From positions 1 to 64,000 of the forward strand of contig JACRQF010000025.1 in the NCBI GenBank assembly GCA_016222825.1: DNA of 64,000 nucleotides, written 5' to 3'. The position numbers were made by a program, and so were the translations under genes. The notes beneath the pieces are model-generated. The model searched no databases, had not been told where the DNA came from, and saw only the letters and a list, made by a program, of their open reading frames with translations. The first letter of the stretch is position 1. Each line of letters starts with the position of its first letter. Of this stretch, positions 33,633 to 39,670 are shown in pieces. Origin of the DNA: Verrucomicrobiota bacterium. GTDB taxonomy: Bacteria; Verrucomicrobiota; Verrucomicrobiia; CAIQCK01.

Positions 33633-36539
33633 ATGATGCTTCCTCTTGTCAAAGCCCTTTCACCGCGCGTGCAAGCGGAGTGCGCCGGCTTGGAGTCCGG
33701 CAACGCGCCGATTCTGGAGAAGGTCACGCCTGTTACCGCCGACTTGCTGCGCTGGTGGTTTCAACAGGACTGCATAGACGGTCGCGGCGTGAATTTCCAC
33801 GAAGGCCAGCGGCAGGCGATTCTCCACGCGATCTACGCGCATGAAGTTTTGCAGCCGGAAACGCTGGTGGAGCTTTACCAAAAGCTTGCCGCCGAAGACT
33901 TGCTGACGGCGCGGCGCATGGAAGAAGTGGTGCAAAGCAAGCACCCGAAGTATTGCCTTAAAATGGCGACGGGCACGGGCAAGACATGGGTGTTGCAAGC
34001 GTTGCTCTACTGGCAGTTGCTAAACGCGGCGCGTGCGCCAGAGGATAAACGGTTTACGCGGAATTTTCTCGCGGTCGCGCCGGGGCTGATTGTTTACGGC
34101 CGGTTGCTTGATGCGTTTCTCGGCAAGGAACGGGACGGCCAGCGGGATTTCAACACGTCAGACTTGGCTTGCTACAAAGACTTATTCGTGCCGGATACGT
34201 ATCGCGACGAGATTTTCCGATTCGTGCAAGGCAATGTTTGCACGAAGGAAGACTTGGGAACGAAAATCACGGCGGGCGGACTGATTGGCATTTGCAACTG
34301 GCACGCGCTGGCGGAAGCCGACGAGCCGGAAGAAGACGACACGATAGAGACGCCGGGCTTGGTTGCGGACCCGAAACAAGTGGCGGCATCGGCGCTGCCG
34401 TTGTCGCCGGGAACGAGCGCGGGCAATTCGCTGGAAGTGTTGAACCGCCGTTTCGAGCGCGGCGGCACGCTGGCCTATCTGCGCGAAATGCCAAGTCTGC
34501 TGGTGTTCAACGACGAGGCGCACCACATCCACGAACTTCGCTCCGAAGGCGAGATTACTGAAGTCGAATGGCAAAAGAGCCTGCGGAAGATTGCAGAGAC
34601 GAAGGGCAGCCGATTTCTTCAAGTGGACTTCTCCGCCACACCCTACAACCAGGTTGGCAGCGGCGTGAAGGCGAAGGCGGTCTATTTCCCGCACATCATC
34701 GCGGACTTCGATCTGAGGGCGGCAATGAAAGCCGGCTTGGTCAAGTCGCTGGTGCTCGACAAGCGGCGCGAGCTTGGCGCGCTCGCAAACGATGAACTTC
34801 AATTCAAAGCCGACCGGGACGAGCATGGCCGACCGATTTTGTCGGAAGGCCAGCGCATCATGGTGCGGGCGGGCGTGGCAAAGTTGATGAAGCTCGAAAA
34901 AGAGTTCGCAGCGATTGACGCCACGCGGCATCCGAAAATGATGGTGGTGTGCGAAGACACGACCGTTACGCCGCTCGTTGTGGAGTTTCTGATTTCTCAG
35001 GGATTGAACGCGGACGAAATCTTGCAGGTGGATTCCAACCGCAAGGGCGAGTTGCCGGAAGCGGAATGGGCGGTGTTGCGCGAGAAGCTTTTTGACATGG
35101 ATGCGCACCCTAAGCCGCGCGTGGTGATTAGCGTTCTCATGCTCCGCGAGGGGTTCGACGTGAATAACATTTGCGTAATCGTGCCGCTGCGCACGACGGG
35201 CGCGAAGATTCTGCTGGAGCAGACCGTCGGGCGCGGCTTGCGTCTCATGTGGCGCGGCAACGAGTTTGACGATCAGAAAAAGGAAAACCGCGCGCTTATC
35301 AAAGAAGGGCAGGAACCCAAGAGCCTGATTGACGTTCTCAGCATCGTCGAGCATCCGAAATTTGCGGAGTTCTACGAACAGTTGCGGCAGGACGGTTACG
35401 AGTTCGCCGTGGCGACGCCAGACGATCCCGCCAAGCGCAGCACGGGCGATTTGATTCCGGTGGAACTCCGCGACGGCTACGAACAGTTTGATTTTGCCGT
35501 GCCGTTTATCATGCGCGAGATGGAGGAGGAGTTTGTTGGGAAAGAATTGGACGTGACGACCTTGGCGCGCTTCGGCGCAATGACATTCGAGCAACTGAAA
35601 GCCGCGATTGGCAAGGGCGACGTGTTCCGCTCTGAGGACGTGCAGACGCGGACGCAGTTCGGCGATTACCGCGTGGACGGCGGCATAATGACCGCGACCG
35701 GCTACAATGATTTCCTCAGCCGGCTGGTGCGGCGCATTGCGGAAAGTCTGAGCGCGCCCGTAACGGGAAGCTCGCAGGTGTTCGCGAACATTTCGCGGTT
35801 TCCATTCCTGCAAGTGAACCTGCCGCAATTGTCCGCGTGGGTGGACGAGTTTATCCGGCGGCAGTTGTTCGGGCGGGAGTTCAACCCGTTCGAGGATGAA
35901 AACTGGCGCTTGCTCTGTCTCGACCCGGTTGCGAATCACATCATCCGCGAGTTTGGCCGGAAGCTGCCGGAACTTGCGGACACGCAAACGACTGCCGAGC
36001 CGGAAATCAAACACCGGCGCTTGTCGGAAGTCGCGAAGATCACCGTGCGCGAATCTTGCTCTATCGAAACGCCGAAGTGTATTTACGAGCGGTTGCCTTA
36101 TCCGTCCCGCAACGGCGGCTTTGAGCTGGCGTTCATGCAGAAGGCCGTCAGCGATGCGACGGTTGAAGCGTTTTGCAAGGTGAACGAGCAAAAACATTTG
36201 TTCATGCGCTTGCGTTACGTGAAGGAAAACGGGTTGCCCGGCTTCTACTCGCCGGATTTTCTCGTCCGCACCCAAACCGGAATCTGGCTCGTCGAAACCA
36301 AGAGGCAAGACCAGTTGACGCAAGCGGACGTGATACGGAAGAAAACCGCCGCTGTCGCATGGTGCGAGCGGGTCAACGAACTCTCGCCGGAAGATCGAGC
36401 CGGGCGGACGTGGAACTATTGCTTGCTGGGCGAGGCGCTGTTTTACGAGTTCCGCGACAAAACCGCTTCGATGGAAGAAATCGTCCAGTTCTCGCGCGTC
36501 CGCGCAAAAACAGCGGAAAAAGGAAGCCTTTTTGATTGA
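33633..36539 (+). CDS. Type III restriction endonuclease subunit (Res)
   Basis: 968 residues. The SF2 helicase core has MATGTGKT (Walker A, about 107-114), NDEAHH (about 293-298), REGFDVNNICVIVPL and QTVGRGLR (motif VI, about 530). The PD-(D/E)xK nuclease at the C-terminus shows SPDFLVRTQTGIWLVETK (about 872-889). All key motifs are present, so the enzyme appears functional. It cleaves unmodified phage or plasmid DNA after ATP-driven movement between two sites. It is translated from ATG 33633, 13 bases after the Mod stop. Confidence 0.9.
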   Translation: MMLPLVKALSPRVQAECAGLESGNAPILEKVTPVTADLLRWWFQQDCIDGRGVNFHEGQRQAILHAIYAHEVLQPETLVELYQKLAAEDLLTARRMEEVVQSKHPKYCLKMATGTGKTWVLQALLYWQLLNAARAPEDKRFTRNFLAVAPGLIVYGRLLDAFLGKERDGQRDFNTSDLACYKDLFVPDTYRDEIFRFVQGNVCTKEDLGTKITAGGLIGICNWHALAEADEPEEDDTIETPGLVADPKQVAASALPLSPGTSAGNSLEVLNRRFERGGTLAYLREMPSLLVFNDEAHHIHELRSEGEITEVEWQKSLRKIAETKGSRFLQVDFSATPYNQVGSGVKAKAVYFPHIIADFDLRAAMKAGLVKSLVLDKRRELGALANDELQFKADRDEHGRPILSEGQRIMVRAGVAKLMKLEKEFAAIDATRHPKMMVVCEDTTVTPLVVEFLISQGLNADEILQVDSNRKGELPEAEWAVLREKLFDMDAHPKPRVVISVLMLREGFDVNNICVIVPLRTTGAKILLEQTVGRGLRLMWRGNEFDDQKKENRALIKEGQEPKSLIDVLSIVEHPKFAEFYEQLRQDGYEFAVATPDDPAKRSTGDLIPVELRDGYEQFDFAVPFIMREMEEEFVGKELDVTTLARFGAMTFEQLKAAIGKGDVFRSEDVQTRTQFGDYRVDGGIMTATGYNDFLSRLVRRIAESLSAPVTGSSQVFANISRFPFLQVNLPQLSAWVDEFIRRQLFGREFNPFEDENWRLLCLDPVANHIIREFGRKLPELADTQTTAEPEIKHRRLSEVAKITVRESCSIETPKCIYERLPYPSRNGGFELAFMQKAVSDATVEAFCKVNEQKHLFMRLRYVKENGLPGFYSPDFLVRTQTGIWLVETKRQDQLTQADVIRKKTAAVAWCERVNELSPEDRAGRTWNYCLLGEALFYEFRDKTASMEEIVQFSRVRAKTAEKGSLFD

Positions 36540-36585
36540 AGTGATGAGAAGAAACTGAACAAGTTTTACAGGGTGCTTGACATGG

Positions 36586-36601
36586 TTCACCTATAGGTTA
36601 A
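36586..36601. promoter_or_regulatory. Palindromic operator of the TAC operon
   Basis: TTCACCTATAGGTTAA is a palindrome with a perfect 10-base core (ACCTATAGGT, 36589-36598) lying 5 bases before the toxin ATG and just after a TTGACA at 36577. The position is that of an autoregulatory site for the HigA-like antitoxin. No clear -10 hexamer can be fixed. Confidence 0.55.
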
Positions 36602-36605
36602 ATGT

Positions 36606-37046
36606 ATGGCGCAGGTTCGACTAGAGCTAATCAAAGATGGTCAAGCATTCAAAATCTTTGCTCTGGTTGTGGACGAACAGAATGCGCTTTTGGAGTTTCT
36701 GAACGACCAGAACGAGGCGATGCCAGATGAAACTGCGAAACTCATGCGGCTTCTGGATAATGCGGCGAAATCAGGACCGCCGCGCAACGAAGAGAAATGT
36801 CGGCCGCTTCAAGACGGAATTTTTGAGTTTAAGACGAGAGGTGGCATCAGAGTGTTTTGGTTCTACGACCGAGACAAGTTGATTATTTGCACACACGGGT
36901 TCGTAAAGAAAAAACAGAAGACACCGCCGAAAGAAATTGAGCGAGCCTTAAAGCTCAAGAAGCTTTACGAGAATGCCGAGTCTGAGAAAACGAAACTGAC
37001 CGCACGCGAGAACAAACATGAAAAAAGCGATGAAAACCTTCGCTGA
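36606..37046 (+). CDS. HigB/RelE-family mRNA interferase toxin (TAC toxin)
   Basis: 146 residues of the RelE/Gp49-like fold: FEFKTRGGIRVFWFYDRDKLIICTHGFVKKKQKTPPKEIERA, the usual core of HigB toxins that cut mRNA in the ribosome. The tail after about residue 120 is charged and extends past the normal family length. The toxin gene comes first, as in higBA operons, and overlaps the antitoxin gene by 29 bases. A palindromic operator lies immediately upstream. Confidence 0.82.
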   Translation: MAQVRLELIKDGQAFKIFALVVDEQNALLEFLNDQNEAMPDETAKLMRLLDNAAKSGPPRNEEKCRPLQDGIFEFKTRGGIRVFWFYDRDKLIICTHGFVKKKQKTPPKEIERALKLKKLYENAESEKTKLTARENKHEKSDENLR

Positions 37047-37581
37047 TCTGTTCAAGGAAGCCCGTCAACGGCTGGCATACTACGTTGAGGGCGCAATCTT
37101 GGACTTCACCGAGCAAGTGGTTGCCCGGATGAGCGCCGCGAACGTGTCGAAATCCGAACTGGCGAAGAAACTGGGTGTAGAACCCTCCTACGTCACGAAG
37201 CTCTTGAGTGGGTCTAACAACTACACCTTGGAAACGATGGTGAAGGTTGCGACGGCGCTAAATTCGGAAGTTCGTATTTCTCTCCAACCCGCAAGAGTGG
37301 AAACACAATGGATTGAGTCAAAGTTGACTAAGCCCCTGAACGCTTTCACTCATTCGTCCAAGGGGAAAGCAGTATCCGATACGGTGTGGATTTCTGCCAA
37401 AGTAGTCCAGCCCGATGCTACAGCGTGGAGCGAAGTCTTCTCTAAACCAACAGCAGGCAGCCCAAGGCTAGTCGCGCAAGATTTGCCACTTTTCCCCGAT
37501 ACGAGAAAAGTGCCACCCCAACCGCCGAAGTCAGAAACCGCTCAGGAGACAGGCAATGAAGCTCTCGCCCTTGCAGCTTAG
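37018..37581 (+). CDS. HigA-like antitoxin with chaperone-addiction-type C-terminal extension
   Basis: 187 residues. An XRE-type HTH at about 40-95 (VSKSELAKKLGVEPSYVTKLLSGSNNYTLETMVKVATAL) binds DNA and should neutralise the toxin. The remaining 90 residues are a Pro/Lys-rich, poorly structured extension absent from ordinary HigA. In toxin-antitoxin-chaperone systems such an extension makes the antitoxin unstable unless bound by a SecB-like chaperone. A SecB-like gene overlaps its end by 26 bases, which fits that reading. Confidence 0.82.
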   Translation: MKKAMKTFADLFKEARQRLAYYVEGAILDFTEQVVARMSAANVSKSELAKKLGVEPSYVTKLLSGSNNYTLETMVKVATALNSEVRISLQPARVETQWIESKLTKPLNAFTHSSKGKAVSDTVWISAKVVQPDATAWSEVFSKPTAGSPRLVAQDLPLFPDTRKVPPQPPKSETAQETGNEALALAA

Positions 37582-38011
37582 CCGACAGGTTTTGACGAAA
37601 CTCAACATTGAGGCAATACACGACGGAGACCCCAATGTGGGGCCTGATGTTGCAACGACCGTTGACGCTAACCCAACCAAAGACAATCCACGCGAATGGA
37701 TTGTCTTTCTCAACGTCGAGTTGAAATCACCCGCAGGAAAGAAAGCTAGCTACACCGGGCACATTGACCTTGTTGGACTTTTTAGAATTAACGACCAGTG
37801 GCCTGCGGAAAAAATCGAAAAGCTGGTCCGGGTCAATGGTCCAAGCATTCTTTACGGCGCAGCTAGGGAACTGGTCGCAAATTTGACCGCTCGTGGTCCT
37901 TGGCCGATGGTGATGTTGCCGACGCTTTCGTTCTTCACTCCCGCGAACGAACCCGCGCCACAACGCCAAGTCACACCCGAAACAAGTCGCGAAGCCACAA
38001 AAGCGACGTGA
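37556..38011 (+). CDS. SecB-like chaperone of a toxin-antitoxin-chaperone module
   Basis: 151 residues. The segment YGAARELVANLTARGPWPMVMLPTLSF matches the C-terminal helix and strand of SecB (RE-LV---RG--P---L-P--F). The N-terminal beta strands (VFLNVELKSPAGKKASYTGHIDLVGLFRI) also fit. AGGAGA lies 6 bases before its ATG within the antitoxin gene. In established TAC systems (HigBA with a SecB homologue) the chaperone protects the antitoxin, and perturbation of the chaperone releases toxin. Length is near that of SecB. Confidence 0.78.
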   Translation: MKLSPLQLSRQVLTKLNIEAIHDGDPNVGPDVATTVDANPTKDNPREWIVFLNVELKSPAGKKASYTGHIDLVGLFRINDQWPAEKIEKLVRVNGPSILYGAARELVANLTARGPWPMVMLPTLSFFTPANEPAPQRQVTPETSREATKAT

Positions 38012-38028
38012 ACCTTTGTGCGGGCGCT

Positions 38029-38244
38029 TTATTGGTTAAGCCGCCCAAGAATCCGCATCATCGCTCTGTTCCCTGCGCCAAGGCTCACAACCCAACCAAA
38101 GTCTTGTCGCCTCACCAATGCTCTCACCGTGTTCTTGGAAATGCCCAGCGCCGCTGCCGCCGGTTTGATGCCGATTCCCGCAGCCAACTCAAGCACGCGG
38201 ATGGCTAGTTGCGGATTCGATTCTTCAAGTCTTGGTCGTGCCAT
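38029..38244 (-). CDS. Small helix-turn-helix protein
   Basis: 71 residues: GIGIKPAAAALGISKNTVRALVRRQDFGW is an HTH of the type found in transposon and phage regulators. It is convergent with the TAC operon, whose stop is 18 bases away. Likely a regulator of the element's right end; role unknown. Confidence 0.6.
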   Translation of the reverse strand: MARPRLEESNPQLAIRVLELAAGIGIKPAAAALGISKNTVRALVRRQDFGWVVSLGAGNRAMMRILGRLNQ

Positions 38245-38563
38245 TGTTTGATTTCCTTTTTTTATGGGTCAGAAACCCCCACCTAGACCGGTCAGGACGC
38301 CCGATTTGCAAGGACTTGCGATCTTGATTCATTAGGTAACTGCGCCATTTACCCATGAGTTCCTGCCCCTCATTTCATGCCTCTTTTTTGTTTTTCGCGG
38401 GGAGAGAACCAACCTGTAGCACCCTCATGCGCCCGGCTTTTCCCCCTCCCCCTAGTGGTGTGCGCCGCGCCGCCCTTTTGTGAGAATTGTTCCAAGAGGA
38501 AATCCGTTCGCGCGATACCGCCCTGAGAATGCTCATTGCCCCCCCCCGCCCCCGCCGGCACGT
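38245..38563. other. Spacer with G9 tract and broken continuation of the upstream HTH gene
   Basis: On the minus strand, a frame running from about 38573 to 38370 reads LNVPAG-rich sequence through a Gly-rich stretch and into basic sequence. It lies in a different phase from the HTH gene that stops at 38564. A run of nine C on the plus strand (38539-38547) sits within it. It may be a former C-terminus separated by an indel. No other feature seen. Confidence 0.4.
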
Positions 38564-39037
38564 TCAGAACGCCGCGCTTGACTTGTGGATTCCACCCTCG
38601 ATGGCCGTTGCTTTATCAATTGCGCGACAAGACATCTTCACCAGTTGCAGAAATGACATCTTCGCCATCACTCTTTCCATCCGGCCCGGCCTGCTGTAGG
38701 CCAGTTGCGCCAACCAACTACCAGTCATCCGCGTCGGCAACGGCAGATCATCGCCTGCGCGTTCACGAATGCCGAGCACGGTATGCTGCGAACACCGCAA
38801 CCGCTTCGCGATGTCCACCACACGTTCGCCGCGTTTCAGCGCATCCAGAATCGCCAGATATTTTTCCGGGTTGCGTTGCGCCAGCCGCGCGCCCGTGAAG
38901 ACCGGGTTGCGACTGACGGGAAACCGGAATGGCCTTGCGGTCGTTCCCGTGCTTGGCGACGCTGGCTTGATCGCGTTGGCCGCTGGCGGTGTCGGCTCAC
39001 AATGGCTTGGCGGTGGGTCTTGTGCTTTCTGATTCAT
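38564..39037 (-). CDS. HTH protein at the right end of the element, possibly truncated
   Basis: 157 residues from ATG 39037, which follows GGGAG by 8 bases. The N-terminus (to about 40) is Pro/Ser-rich, and RNPEKYLAILDALKRGERVVDIAKRLRCSQHTVLGIRERAG is an HTH of the transposase/regulator type. The frame stops in SSAAF just before a homopolymeric G tract. The +1 phase continues with plausible codons, so the protein may once have been about 60 residues longer. It lies 116 bases inside attR. Confidence 0.6.
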   Translation of the reverse strand: MNQKAQDPPPSHCEPTPPAANAIKPASPSTGTTARPFRFPVSRNPVFTGARLAQRNPEKYLAILDALKRGERVVDIAKRLRCSQHTVLGIRERAGDDLPLPTRMTGSWLAQLAYSRPGRMERVMAKMSFLQLVKMSCRAIDKATAIEGGIHKSSAAF

Positions 39038-39078
39038 GCTCGCAACTCCCTGCAAGTCGCACGGCCCGATTGTTCAAA

Positions 39079-39099
39079 TGGTATCCACGTATGGTATCC
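39079..39099. promoter_or_regulatory. Candidate integrase arm-type sites, right end
   Basis: GGTATCC in two direct copies separated by ACGTAT, 54 bases inside attR. It matches the left-end pair (24552-24572) at 20 of 21 positions while the surrounding DNA differs. Confidence 0.6.
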
Positions 39100-39125
39100 A
39101 GTGGTTTTCTCGTGTTGGCAGCGCG

Positions 39126-39165
39126 AAAGAGAAAGCCCGCGCAACTCGTTGGAGTCACGCGGGCT
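39126..39165 (-). terminator. Terminator after tRNA-Cys
   Basis: GCCCGCG (39135-39141) pairs with CGCGGGC (39158-39164), followed on the minus strand by TTTCTCTTTC. It stands directly downstream of the encoded CCA end of tRNA-Cys. Confidence 0.65.
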
Positions 39166-39214
39166 GAATTGGAGGCGGGGGTCGGAATTGAACCGACGCA
39201 TAGGAGTTTTGCAG
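39153..39214. repeat. attR: right 62-bp direct repeat of the integrative element
   Basis: Identical to 24349-24410. It supplies the 3' half of the intact tRNA-Cys from the anticodon loop onward, so the element restores the gene it entered. Identity ends in the anticodon loop (39214/39215), the usual crossover position for tRNA-targeting tyrosine integrases. Confidence 0.9.
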
Positions 39215-39244
39215 ACTCCTGCCTTACCACTTGGCTACCCCGCC
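39173..39244 (-). tRNA. tRNA-Cys (GCA)
   Basis: Complete cloverleaf on the minus strand. The acceptor stem GGCGGGG pairs with CCCCGCC and the discriminator is U, as in bacterial tRNA-Cys. The anticodon stem GGAGT/ACTCC holds loop CTGCAAA with anticodon GCA, and the T arm is GTCGG-TTCAATT-CCGAC. CCA is encoded (39170-39172). It serves as the attachment site of the 15 kb element to its left. Confidence 0.95.
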
Positions 39245-39670
39245 TGGGGGCGCCGCGAACATCGCGGCGATAAGGCGCGAAGATAATACAGGTTGAGGTT
39301 CCGATTGCAACTGCGGAAGCAGGTTTTTGAAAGGCTGCCACATCCCCACGCTACCATGTCAACCTCGACAAGCGCGTCTGCGACAATCGCCCAGGCGCCA
39401 GACCGGACCCCTCGTGGATTTCCAGTTCGTCCTGATTGTGGGGATGTTTTTTTGCGGGCTTGCGTTCTTCGGGCCGTTTGGTATTGTCCGCGCCCGAAGA
39501 GTTGGCCGGGCATTCTTGAAGCTTGCGTTTTGGGAAGGGAACTTGCGTGGTGAAGAAAAACAGACAAAGACACGGATGGCGTTTGCCACCAGCGTCTCTT
39601 GTTGCTTGCCGTGTTTCTCAATCATCCATGTCCCGATGTTCGGGAGATGCCGCGCTGGAAGGTTCATGAA
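39245..39670. other. Upstream region of the TonB-receptor operon
   Basis: 426 bases without a convincing gene. A 9-base perfect stem TCTTCGGGC/GCCCGAAGA (39466-39474 and 39492-39500) with a 17-base loop follows a T-run at 39447-39453. This could be a leader hairpin of the receptor operon. Confidence 0.4.

Noticed and set aside
24619..39153. Possibility that the island is a prophage
   Set aside because: No capsid, terminase, portal or tail protein is recognisable. The cargo is defence and replication-type only.
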